The notes beneath the pieces were generated by a model. That model was not told the origin of the DNA and did not search any database. It worked only from the letters and a program-made list of their open reading frames with translations. From Hordeum vulgare subsp. vulgare (taxonomy: Eukaryota > Streptophyta > Magnoliopsida > Poales > Poaceae), in the NCBI RefSeq assembly GCF_904849725.1, contig NC_058518.1:210254741-210318740 (forward strand): 64,000 nucleotides of DNA. Direction: 5' to 3'. Of this stretch, positions 11,132-21,587 are shown piece after piece (position 1 is the first letter of the stretch; each line of letters begins with the position of its first letter). Position numbers and translations under genes: made by a program.

Positions 11132-11842
11132 CTAAAGCATGTGAAAACCACATCTAAGTCTAACATACTTCCTATGCATAGGCATTTTATAGGAAAACAG
11201 ATTATCAAGACAGCCAATAGTTGCCATATGCAAGGAAGAAGAAAGAGACAATAGCAATCTCAACATAGCGAGAGGTAATTTGGTAACATGAAAGTTTCTA
11301 CCAAAATATTTTCCTCTCTCATAGCAATTACATGTGGTGTCATATTCAAATTCAACAATATAGCTATCCCATAGGATATTCTTTTCATGATCCACATGCA
11401 TGCAAAGTTGACGCTCTTCAAAAATAGTGGGATTGTCATCAACTAAAGTCATGACGTCTCCAAACCCACTTCCAATATTATTGCAAATATCATATTCATC
11501 TTGGGGTTTGAACAAATTTTCAAGATCATAAGAAAGATCATCACCCCAATCATGATTATTGCAATAAGTAGTGGACAAAGCAAAACTAGCATCCCCAAGC
11601 TTAGAGTTTTGCATATTTTTAGCATGATTGTCACTAATAGGATTTATAGTTAAATCATTGCAGTCATGCTTTTCATCCAAGGAGCCCTCGTGAATCACTT
11701 CATGAGTTTCTTCCTCACAATTTTCAGATTCATGCATCTTACGCAAAACTCCAAAGAAATAGGCAATTGCCCTCAACTTAATAGCAATTTGTTCCACATG
11801 AGTGGGTCTCTTAAAGAGACTAGCAAGTGGATGGAGATCCAT
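11132..11842 (-). CDS. Element-encoded protein of unknown function, 236 aa
   Basis: The only sizeable intact frame in the Sabrina-like element, starting about 220 bp inside the primer site, where gag would normally begin. It starts MDLHPLASLFKRPTHVEQIA. An acidic, Asn/Asp-rich middle follows (WGDDLSYDLENLFKPQDEYD), then a hydrophobic stretch near residues 190-215 (LPLAMLRLLLSLSSSLHMA) and a basic tail (MPMHRKYVRLRC). I see no zinc knuckle, protease DTG or RT motif. Similar proteins occur in wheat and barley elements of this type, but I know no function. The hydrophobic segment could be membrane-associated. The intact frame suggests recent activity or selection, but it may simply be young. Confidence 0.55.
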   Translation of the reverse strand: MDLHPLASLFKRPTHVEQIAIKLRAIAYFFGVLRKMHESENCEEETHEVIHEGSLDEKHDCNDLTINPISDNHAKNMQNSKLGDASFALSTTYCNNHDWGDDLSYDLENLFKPQDEYDICNNIGSGFGDVMTLVDDNPTIFEERQLCMHVDHEKNILWDSYIVEFEYDTTCNCYERGKYFGRNFHVTKLPLAMLRLLLSLSSSLHMATIGCLDNLFSYKMPMHRKYVRLRCGFHML

Positions 11843-12060
11843 ATCACTAGATTTTCAGCAAGCGAAGATGCAAGCATATTGAGGGCACAAGGCACACAAG
11901 CGAGCAAGAAAACCGACAAAGGCAAAAGAAAACGGTGAAGGCGAAAGGCGAATGAAAACGGCAAATGTGAAGTGGGGGAAAGGAAAACGAGAGGCAACTG
12001 GCAACAAAAGTAAATGCAAGAGAAGAGTTTGTGAGACCTAGTTGGATAGTTCTTGATTTC

Positions 12061-12081
12061 TCCTCCCCGGCAACGGTGCCA
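12061..12081 (-). other. Primer-binding site of Sabrina-like element
   Basis: On the minus strand TGGCACCGTTGCCGGGGAGGA, ten bases inside the 5' LTR. It matches the TGGCGCCGTTGCCGGGGA site of the Fatima-type element at 24452 except for one base. Confidence 0.75.
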
Positions 12082-12091
12082 GAAATACTTC

Positions 12092-13710
12092 TGATGTTTG
12101 TTGTGTATCCCTTGCAACGGCGCCATAAATAGTTGTGTCGACGGCACCAGGAATCCTTCAGCTACGGCTACGCCTTAAGGGACTTCCTAGGCAAGTACGC
12201 AAAGGATTTCCCCCGTGGCCTTGGAGCCTTGCGTTGGTGTTCCCTCGAAGCGAAAAGGGTGATGTAGCACAACGACGGTAAGGATTTCCGTTAGTTTGAG
12301 AACCAAGGTATCAATCCGGCGGAAGAGTATCTCAATATGCTGCACAAACACAAAAGCTTGCACCCAACACTATGAAGGGGTTGTCAATCCCTTATAGATT
12401 GGTTGCCAAGTGAGAATTGAAATCAACAAAGTAACAAAGCAAAGTAAAAGCGGAGTTGTAAACGATGGATGTGAATAGACCCGGGGGTTGTAGTGTTTAC
12501 TAGTGGCTTCTCTCATGAAAGCAAATAGACGGAGGGTGAACAAATTACTGTCGAGCAATTGATAGAACTGTGCAGAGTCGTGACGATATCTATGCAATGA
12601 TTATTTCTATAGGCATCACGTCCTAAATAAGTAGACCGATACTTTCTGCATCTACTACTATTACTCCACACGTCGACCGCTATCCAGCATGCATCTAGTG
12701 TATTAAGTCCATAAGAATAGAGTAACGCCTTAAGCAAGATGACATGATGTAGAGGGATAATCTTAAACCAATGATAAAAACCCCATCTTTTTACCTTTGA
12801 TGGCAACTGCTTGATGTGTGCCTTGCTGCCCCTACTGTCACTGGGAAAGGTCACCACATGGCAGAACCAAAAACCAAGCACTTCTCCCATTGCAAGAATC
12901 ATAGATCTAGTTGGCCAAACAAAACCCAAGACTCGGAGAGACTTACAAGGATATCAAATCATGCATATAAGAAATCAGCAAAGACCCAAATATATATCAT
13001 ATATAATCTAATCACAAGTCCACAATTCATGGGATCTCGACAAACACACCACCAAAGAATATTACAACGGATAGATCTCCATGAAGATCATGGAGAACTT
13101 TGTGTTGAAGATCCAAGAGAGAGAAGAAGCCATCTAGCTACTAACTACGGACCCATAGGTCTGAAGTGAACTACTCATGAGTCATTGTAGGGGCGATGAT
13201 GATAATGAAGAAGCCCTCCAACTCCAAAGTCCCCTCTGGCAGGGTGCGGGGAAGGGTCTCCAGATGAGATCTTGCGGAAACGGAAACTTGCGGCGGAGGA
13301 AAAGTATTTTCGAGGCTCCCTTGATTTTTTGCAGAATATTTGGGAATTTATAGGCCAAAGACCTAGGTCAGGGGGCGGCCAGGGTGGCCACAAGCCTGCC
13401 CACTGCCGCCTCCCCCCTGGTGGCGGAGTGGGGGCTTGTGGGCTCCCTCGAGCCCACCTAGCTTGGGCCAAAAGCCCCGTGGACTTCTTCCTTTCGGGAA
13501 AAAATCATTTCGGGGTTTTTGTTCCGTTTGGACTCCGTTCCAAAATCAGATCTGAAAAGAGTCAAAAACACGAAAAAAGAGGAACTGACACTTGGCACTG
13601 AATTAATAAGTTAGTCCCAAAAAGATATAAAAAGGTACATAAAACAACCAAAGAACACAAGATAACAGCGTGAAACCATCAAAAATTATAGATACGTTTG
13701 AGACGTATCA
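12092..13710 (-). repeat. 5' LTR of Sabrina-like element
   Basis: 1619 bp, direct repeat of 6875-8421, with TG...CA ends on the minus strand. It is followed on the outside by GGGAA, the near-match of GGGTA at the other end. Confidence 0.85.
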
Positions 13711-14054
13711 GGGAACAGAGGCTCGGTCTCGAGGAAGAATACAACAGCGACGTCAAGATTGGAGGAACATGAAACTAAGGAAGCAACCACGCCCCTAGTT
13801 CTTTTCCTTTATGGGGAACGCAGGCCGGCCCTTCGTAGCCCAACTAACGGCTCCACACACACGCGGCTGCCTCGGCCACCGCACGCGTGCCACACACTCT
13901 CCCACTTCGTGCGTTCAATGCCCACGTGGGGAAAGAAAGCCTATAACGGCTCGGTTCCGATAAGCCCAGTGCCCACGACTCTGTGCACCGCTTTGGGCCT
14001 GGCCCAACAAGGCCTCGCCCCCGTGTGTGGCCCATGCCCGGGGGATCCTCCTAG
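13711..14054 (+). other. 3' internal end of the interrupted gypsy element
   Basis: Inverted, diverged counterpart of about 692-1000. The shared block around GGGGAAAGAAAGCCTATAAC (13937-13956) and TTGGGCCTGGCCCAACAAGG supports this. The minus strand has CCATAAAGG near 13810-13818, a weak TATA-like candidate for the antisense gene starting at 6815 once the inserted element is removed. Confidence 0.6.
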
Positions 14055-14899
14055 TACACTAAAGACTGGGCTTTCTGGTGCCCCACACTTGTGCACTGAC
14101 ACCGGAGGCCCCTCCACACTGGCAAGGCGCGTCGCTGGGGCTTAGTGCAGAAGCGAGACTCAGAAGCCACAAAGTGCAGATTGCAAGCCCCGACAAGCAC
14201 TCGCTTGTTGGGAAGGATGAAGAGACCCCGGCGGGAGTTCCCTTCCGGGGAGATAGACAATTCCGCGGCGAGACCCTCCCGCCGAGGAAGAAGGACTAAG
14301 CCTCGGGAAGCCACCCTTGCCGGGAAGGCTAACAAGGCCTTGGCAGGCCATCACCTCCCTGCCGAGAGGAACAGGAAGACCTGCGAACGCCTCCACCGAC
14401 AAGCACGCCACCAACGATGGATGAGCCACATATCCGCCCGCACGCCAGCGCAACGCCCCGGAGATGCCATGTGTGAGTACGTGTCCAACCCCCCTGACGA
14501 GGTCAGGGAAGTTTGTCAAAGCATTTATTGCACCCCTGACAAGGAAGTAACACTACAACTATCGGTCGGCGCTGTTTCACCCGTGAACCCACCGTTCACC
14601 CAGTGAGCCAGCGTGATGATCCCTTCGCCTATAAAAGGAGGCCCGATGCTTAGTAGTTGTGGCTTTTGGCTTTTTGGTAAATCAAAAGGCTATAAAAGGG
14701 GACAGATCTGCACTAACCGAAACCGAATAACTAAACGCATGGAGGAGTAGGGTTTTACGCACCACGCGGCCCGAACCTAGGTAAATATATCTTGTTGGGC
14801 CGTGACTGTTGGTTTTGTTCTTGTCGCGACCCCTCTCCCCGCCAAACCAGCAAAAAGGGGACCATTTTGGTCCCTGTAGGTGTCGGTCCTTCACTGACA
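14055..14899 (+). repeat. 3' LTR, same family as 3195-4105, inverted
   Basis: 845 bp, starting TACACTAAAGACTGGG (the usual TG is TA here) and ending TTCACTGACA. It has a TATA box at 14630-14636 (TATAAAA). It is the reverse-complement counterpart of the LTRs at the left of the window. Confidence 0.8.
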
Positions 14900-15475
14900 G
14901 TTGACGCTCAATAAAAATAGTGAAAAGGAAGAGAAGAGCGAAAAAAAGAAAAAAAAGAGTCTAAGCAAGAAAGAAAGATCAAAGCTTGTAAGAAAAAAGA
15001 GAGTGGAGCATGTATAGGAAACATTTTGCTTGCATGAATAGGTTCAACGCCAAGTAGTGAATCGTTTCCAAAGATGCAATAAGCTAGCATCTCTCCTTCT
15101 GTTTCTGCAACACGAGCCTTCTCCTTGTTAGATAGTTTTGTATTGCTAATCCCTATTGTTGCACAAGCCCCATTATCCCACCATGTGTGCATATTTATAT
15201 CCTTCCTCGATATTTGTTTTCACTTGGTTTGCATTTTGAGTCTATTGGATCTATTTCAACATTTACAATATCTTGGATTTCAGTTTGCTTGATATTTTGT
15301 GCCACTAACCCCACTCAGGTCCAATATAAGCCATTTCTGTTGGTTGTGAGGATTGGACAATGGTTTTCACAAATTGCACTCTTTTCCTTGCATACATTGT
15401 GGTATTTGAGATCCATCTACAACTTCAGAAATATGTAACTTTTGTATGTTCATTCGATCTTATTCTCACACCTTC
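14900..15475 (+). other. Leader region of a gypsy gag fragment, copy 1
   Basis: Purine-rich start, then AT-rich sequence matching 35450-35985 nearly throughout, for example GAAAGGAAGAGAAGAGC and GCAAGAAAGAAA. This is the 5' untranslated sequence before the gag fragment at 15487. Confidence 0.7.
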
Positions 15476-15486
15476 TCGATTGATTC

Positions 15487-16320
15487 TATGGATAGGGAGG
15501 ACACATCTCCCTTGGTCTATGATCACGAATACGAGTTCAATGCGAAGAAGCACCACATAGACACCAAGATGGACAAGCACTTGGAGAAGCTCAAAGCCTT
15601 CATGGCCACCCGCAAGAGGTCTTCCTCATCTATGAGAAGACGCTCATGTGCACATGCTTCTGAGAAACCATTTCCGGCAAGGTCACATTGATATCAACAC
15701 AATCACCGACAAGAACGTGAGGTCACGATCTTCACACAAAGCACCGCTCGATGATTTCAGCAACTACCTTGGCATATTTGCCAAGCGACTTCAAGGCATA
15801 TTCACCTTTGGATATGCGGCATATTCAAACGACAAGGACCTCAAGAGAAGCTCCCCAAGGTCAAGTCTCTGACTTCTACAAGCTACTCTGACCTCGAAAC
15901 CGACGACAAGATTCCTTTCTATGGGACTCAAGACCCCGAGGAGTATCTCGAGTGGGAGCGCAAGATGGACTTCTACCTCAAGCTACATCTAGTCCCTTCT
16001 GAAGATCAAGTAAAGTGCGCCACAAGGAACTTCCACGACAATTACTAGTCATGGTGGCTTCACACACCTTTGAAGAGTTACGACATGAGTTGGCCCAAGA
16101 TGAAGAAAGCGATGCGGTGATAGTTTGTCCCTACTAGATACACGAAACATCTTCAACGCCAATTGGAGAACACCATACAAGGATCCAAGTCCCTTGACGA
16201 GTACTTCATGGAGATGAAGAAAGCCTAGCCATGAGCTAGTGTGGATGATCCCATTTGGATGAATTTCCAATTCATGATGGTCCACTTCATGATTGGATTG
16301 GGCAAAAACATCACCAAGTG
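15487..16320 (+). pseudogene. Truncated gypsy gag, copy 1
   Basis: The frame starts MDREDTSPLVYDHEYEFNAK at 15487 and is then broken by stops and shifts. Recognisable parts are FYGTQDPEEYLEWERKMDFYLKL (around 15930), the CATRNFH segment, and DPIWMNFQF before the end. These belong to the gag core domain (Retrotrans_gag type). The frame ends at the LTR starting at 16319: the codons read AAG TGT TAG, with TGTTAG being the first LTR bases. A second copy with the same ending lies at 59004-59865. No protease or RT follows. Confidence 0.7.
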
Positions 16321-16881
16321 TTAGGGATATAACCCATGACGTGACTCGCCCAGCGGATGGCTCGGCCTTTAGGGACCAACCAAAATAACGGAGCCTATGG
16401 ACAGAAAGCCCGGAAGGCGGCTTATCCTGTAGAATGGGTTACACACTCACCTGACGGGCTAGCTCAAGGAGAAGACCCGAGAAGGTTTCCCACTTGGATA
16501 GATGAGTAAGAATTAGAATAAGTCACGAGTCAGAGTAGGACCCAAACTTTATTGTAATCTCGAGGCCTCAACCTATATATAAATGAGTGTCTGTGAGGTA
16601 GAGAGGATAAGCTACAAACCCTCGACAGTTAGGTGAGTGTTTGCACACCCTAGTAACTAAGATCAACATCAATAACACCAAAAGAAGGACGTATGATTTT
16701 ACCTCCATCGGAGGGGCCGAACCTGGGTAAACCCTTGTCTCTTGTTGGATCAACAACAACCACCTTGTCTCTCATTGGACCCGATAAGGTTTCCCACTAA
16801 GATCAACAACAACCACCTATTCGCGATGGATCCTAGAATTAGTCGTATCACAAGGACACCTGCTGTGATAAAACCACAACG
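16319..16881 (+). repeat. Gypsy LTR (TGTTAGGGATATAACC type), copy 1
   Basis: About 563 bp. It starts TGTTAGGGATATAACCCA, has TATA at about 16573-16582 (CTATATATAA) and ends near AAACCACAAC. A primer-binding site follows. Aligns with 59860-60376. The exact 3' end is uncertain by a few bases. Confidence 0.7.
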
Positions 16882-16882
16882 G

Positions 16883-16901
16883 TTGGTGCCCACCGTGGGG
16901 C
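16883..16901 (+). other. Primer-binding site
   Basis: TTGGTGCCCACCGTGGGGC directly after the LTR, a standard gypsy site. The copy after 60376 has lost most of it, leaving ACCACCATGGGGC. Confidence 0.7.
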
Positions 16902-17245
16902 CAGCGCACGATGGTGTTGACTTCTTGGAGGGAGATCTCCCAGGGTCGAGGGATACGCTATCATCCAAATAACCAAGAGCCACCGCAGTAAGATTTACGT
17001 CGAAGAATCACACTAGAGCCCCAAGGGCGGCTCAATCGAGTACGGGTACCGAGTCCCCTTCGGCAAGATCCATGTTGTGATCGGCAAGATCAGCGTGTCT
17101 GGACCCAAGCTGGACATCTGCTCCGACATAAGTGATATGGCTCGGCACAAGCAACCAAACATCATCCAAGCCGGTAGGAAGCACATTTTTGTTTGATTAA
17201 ATCAGGGGCTTGAGCTCGCTAACAATTCCATCATCAGAGGAAGAT
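16902..17245 (+). pseudogene. Gag leader / N-terminal remnant, copy 1
   Basis: Matches 60410-60715: both contain a frame with IEYGYRVPFGKIH (about 17035-17075 and 60515-60555). The match stops near 17245. It looks like the N-terminal part of the gag of the element owning the LTR. Stops are present, and no start can be chosen with confidence. Confidence 0.45.
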
Positions 17246-18528
17246 AGTAGATGGATCTAAGCTCAACAAGTAATTGTTAATACATTGCATGAGGTAAGGG
17301 AAGAACATTTATAGTGCTAGGTGAAATATAGGGGTGCATGGGTTGTGGCCCAAGGGCCTGTGCGCACACATGGGCCAAACGTCCAGTAGGTGTCGGTCGC
17401 GTGGAGGCTCACGGGGGCTCGGATGTCCGGCTCGCACCCGTCGTGCGAGGGTTCTGGCTTGGGTGCCTTGTTGCCGAATTTCCGGAGCTTGTCGGACTTC
17501 TGAGGCTCGATTGTCCGATATGGTCTGGATTTTCGAGGGTTTGGCCCCTGACCTAGCGGTGTCGGATGTTCGGAGGGATAGGCTATCCGAGCAATGTAGA
17601 GCGCACGGTGGAGCTCCAAGTGTCAATAGTCTGCATAAGCCCAACCGGCCGGTCGTTGGGAAGTCTAGGATGTCCGGACATGCTCGGTCGTCCAACCGCT
17701 TGAGCGTTCAGTATGACATCCTCGTGTTTCTTCGAACTTTCCCCATGACTTCCTTCCGAGTACTTAAGTATGCAAAGAGTGTCCTCTTGAGGTTGCGACC
17801 ATGCCTCGGGTGTATCAAACGATGGATGAGCGAGTAGAGATGTCACCTCAGTTTCAATGGCACGTGTACGGGCTCTCGTCGTCGGAACAATTGTAGGTTA
17901 AGGTGTTGGTGATGTGTCCATCGGGATGATCATGGGATGCTCTATATCACCTAGTCTCAGTTTTCCTTTTTACCTTCCAATTTTGGATTTGGAATCATGA
18001 AATTCCGCCCCAAATCGAGTTTTTGAGCCCCAAACCATGATCCCGGTTTTGTCGGGAAAAATTGCTAGCGCCATGGAGGGTACTCGGGGCCCCACCGGAT
18101 ATCCGGGCACCCAGTTGCGCATCTGGATCCTAGAGTGCCAAACAAACATAGTTCTAGACATTAGTGCATCTATTACCGACCACTCCGCGGTTGTCCGACC
18201 CCTGTATGTTTCAGCCTCCCGTGTTTCACCATTTCAGCCATAACTAATTCATTCAGACTCCGATTTTGGTGTTGTTTAGATTGTTTTGTATCTATTGACA
18301 CCCACCATCCACCAAAATAGTTTCACCACATTTGGATCCATCATATTATTCAAATTTTGGAAGTTTTCCTAGGCTCTCCACCATACCATCAACAATAGCA
18401 CAATAGTCTTCCGCAACCTAACCCATTTAGGTTCCCATTGCATTCATGGTTGTTTAAGTTGTGATTTGAGTCCCCTAAGGTGTTTCATAAAATTATGGAC
18501 AATTACTACTTCATCAACCACTGATGAC
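17246..18528 (+). other. LTR-like / internal gypsy sequence without a gene
   Basis: Contains repeated CGGATGTCCGG / TCGGATGTTCGG-type words around 17400-17680, typical of U3 regions of some Triticeae gypsy LTRs. An AT-rich part without coding potential follows. It is cut at 18528 by the copia element, and sequence resumes at 35080 after the ATGAC duplication. I cannot place LTR ends. Confidence 0.4.
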
Positions 18529-20349
18529 TGTTGGAAATATGCCCTAGAGGTAATAATAAATTGGTTATTATTATATTTCCTTGTTCATGATAATCGTTTA
18601 TTATCCATCCTAGAATTGTATTCATTGGAAACTAAAATACATGTGTGGATACATAGAGAACATACTGTCCCTAGTGAGCCTCTAGTTGACTAGCTCGTTG
18701 ATCAAAGATGGTCAAGGTTTCCTCGCCATAGACAAGTGTTGTCACTTGAAAACGGTATCACATCATTAGGAGAATGATGAGATGGAGAAGACCCAAACTA
18801 TGAACATAGCATATGATCGTGTTAGTTTATTGCTACCGCTTTCTGCATGTCAATGTATGTGTTCCTACGACCATGAGATCATGCAACTCCCGGACACCGG
18901 AGGAATACATTGTGTGTATCACACATCGCAACGTAATTGGGTGACTATAAATGTTCTCTACAGGTATATCCAAAGGTGTCTGTTGGGTTGGCATAGATCA
19001 AGACTGGGTTTTGTCAGTCGGTGTGACGGAGAGGTATCTCAGAGCCCACTCGGTAATAGAACATCACAACAAGCCTTGTAGGCAATGTGACTAAGGAGTT
19101 AGTTATGGGATCTTGTACTACAGAATGAGTAAAGAGACTTGCCGGTAACGAGATTGAACTACGTATGGAGATACTGACGATCGAATATCGGGCAAGTAAA
19201 ATACCGATGGACAAAGTGAACAGTGTACGGGATTAACCGAATCCTTGACATAGAGGTTCAACCGTTAAATATCTTCATAGAATATGTAGGATCCAATATG
19301 GGTATCCAGGTCCCTCTATTGGATATTGACCAGAGAGTGTCTCAGGTCATGTCTACATAGTTCTTGAACCCGCAGGGTGTGCACACTTACGGTTCGGTGA
19401 CGTTTTGGTAGCATTGAGTTATGTATGTTGGTGACCGAAGGTTGTTCGGAGTCCCGGATGAGATCTTGGAAGTCACGAGGAGGTCCAGAATGGTCCGTAG
19501 GTAAAGATTGATATATAGGAAGTAATGTTTTGGTCATCGGAAAAGTTTCAGGCTCATCGGTAGTGTACCGGTAGTGCTGGGAGGGTGCCGGGGGACCACC
19601 GGGAGGGGTGTGACGATCCAAGAGCCTTATGGGATGTAAGAGGAGGTGTACCAGCCCTGGTGGACTGGGCGAAGCCTGTCTCAATAGCCCATGCGGCTAG
19701 GAGTGGAGAGAAAAGGCAAAAGACCTTTAAAAGGAAAGGAAGGAGGAGTCCTCCCAAAGTAGTCCACCTCCCTTGTGGGAAGGTGGACTCTTCCTTAGGG
19801 TTTGGCCGACCCCTTATCCCTAGAGTTGGGGCCAAGGCTTCCTCCTGTCCTCTCCTATATATACTAGAGGTTTTTGAGGGTTTTGAGAAAACAGAAATCA
19901 GCGACGACTACCTCTCTCTCTAGATATGTTTCTCCTCTAGTCTAAATCGGCGGTGCTTAGGCGAAGCCCTGCTGGATTAGTTCACCACCACCACCACCAC
20001 GCCTCTGTGCTCGAGAACTCATCTACCTCTCCGCCCCTCTTGCTGGACCAAGAAGGCGGAGATCGACATCGAGTTGTACGTGCGCTGAACGTGGAGGTGT
20101 CGTCCGTTCGGCACTAGATCGAGATGGATCCGGATGGGATCATGGGACGGATCATGATGAGATCGCCGGACGGGCTGTGATTTGGATCGCGAAGATGTTC
20201 CATTACATCAACCGCGTTATATATGCTTCCGCTTAGTGATCTACAAGGGTATGTAGATTCACTCTCCCCTCTCGTAGATGATCACCACCAGGGATAGGTA
20301 CTGCGTGTGCGTAAGAAATTTTTTGTTTCCCATGCAACGTTCCCCGACA
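18529..20349 (+). repeat. 5' LTR of Angela/BARE-type element
   Basis: 1821 bp, direct repeat of 33256-35079. It has the promoter-like CCTATATATACTAG near 19854-19867 and ends CCCCGACA. Confidence 0.93.
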
Positions 20350-21587
20350 GTGGCATCATGAGCTAGGTTCATGCGTCGATAATATCTCAAGTAGAACACA
20401 AAATATTTTGTGGGCGTTGATGCTCAATTTTCTGCCCTCCTTAGTCTTCTCTTGATTCAGCGGTATTTTATGGACTAATATTACTCGTACGCTTACGGGA
20501 GACCGGTTTCATCGACTAACATGCAACTTGTTACATAAACATGACTCACAGGTGTCTGTTTCTTCAACTTTAGGTGAGTCGGATTTGACCGAGGCGGTCC
20601 TTGGAGAATGTTAAATAGCAATTTGCATATCACTGTTGTGTCTTTGCGTAAGTAAGATGCGATCATACTAGATACCCATAGCAGCCACGTAAAACAAGCA
20701 ACAACAAATTAGAGGATGTCTAACTTGTTTTTGCAGGGTAAAGACATGATATGATATATTGGATGTATGAGATGATCATGTTGTAATACTTAAATATCGA
20801 CTTGCACGTCGATGCTACGGCAACCGGTAGGAGCCATAGGATTGTCTTTAATTATTTTGCGCTTGGAGATGCTTTGCTTTATCGCTAGTAGTAGCTTTAT
20901 TAGTAACAACATAGTTAGCGCGACAACCTCGATGGCAACAGAATGACGGAGATCAAGGTGTGGCACCGGTGATGATGGAGATCATGCCGGTGCTTTGGTG
21001 ATGGAGATCAAGAAGCACAAGTTCATGGCCATATCATGTCACTTATGATTTGTATGTGATGTTAATCCTTTTATGCACCTTGTTTTGCTTAGGACGACGG
21101 TAGCATCATAAGGTGATCCCTCACTGAAATTTCAAGATAAAATTGTTTTCTCTCCGACTGTGCACCGTTGCGACAATTTATCATTTCGAGACACAACGTG
21201 ATGATCGGGTGTGATAGACTCAACGTTCACATACAACGGGTGCAAAACAGTTGCATAGGCGGAACACTCGGGTTAAACTTGACGAGCCTAGCATGTACAG
21301 TTATGGCCTCGAAACACAAGAGACCAAAAGGTCAAGCATGAATCATATAGTTGATATGATCAACATGGAGATGTTCCCCATTGAAACTATACTCAACTCA
21401 CGTGATGATCAGACTTGAGTTAGGGAATTTGGATCATGCGACACTCGAATGACTAGAGGGATGTCAATTTGAGTGGGAGTTCTTAAGTAATATGATTAAT
21501 TGAACTCATTATCATGAACATAGTCAAAAGGTCTTTGCAAATTATGTTGTAGCTTGCAGTGTAGGTCTACTGTTTTTGATATGTTCC
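20350..21587 (+). other. Primer site and untranslated leader of copia element
   Basis: Starts with a degraded TGGTATCAGAGC-type site. About 1.2 kb of leader follows without a coding frame. Parts of it match the leader of the second copia element at 36806-37402 and 57650-58300, and (inverted) the leader at 45411-46334. Confidence 0.75.

Larger units (their letters stand above)
6875..13710 (-). mobile_element. Sabrina-like gypsy LTR retrotransposon, non-autonomous
   Basis: Complete element with LTRs at 6875-8421 and 12092-13710, running right to left. On the minus strand the LTR begins TGATACGTCTCAAACG and ends ACAACAAACATCA. The primer site is at 12061-12081 and a purine-rich tract adjoins the 3' LTR. 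Flanking pentamers are GGGTA (6870-6874) and GGGAA (13711-13715), 4 of 5 identical, consistent with an aged target duplication. The 3.7-kb internal region has one 236-codon frame of unknown function and no pol, so movement would need enzymes from another element. 'Sabrina-like' rests on memory of LTR sequence style. Confidence 0.85.
4106..14899 (+). mobile_element. Gypsy-type non-autonomous element, interrupted and 5'-incomplete
   Basis: The 3' LTR (14055-14899) is of the same family as the LTRs at 1-691 and 3195-4105, but inverted. Upstream sequence continues through 13711-14054, across the insertion at 6875-13710, and into 4106-6874. A gene lies there on the minus strand, antisense to the element. 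The 5' half is not in the window; it probably continues left of the element at 1-4105, which would then be nested in this one. No gag or pol in sense orientation is visible. Confidence 0.6.

Noticed and set aside
1..14899. A giant inverted-repeat DNA transposon formed by the inverted LTR copies
   Set aside because: Each copy has LTR features, with TATA, primer site and direct partner. Two opposite LTR elements explain the inversion.
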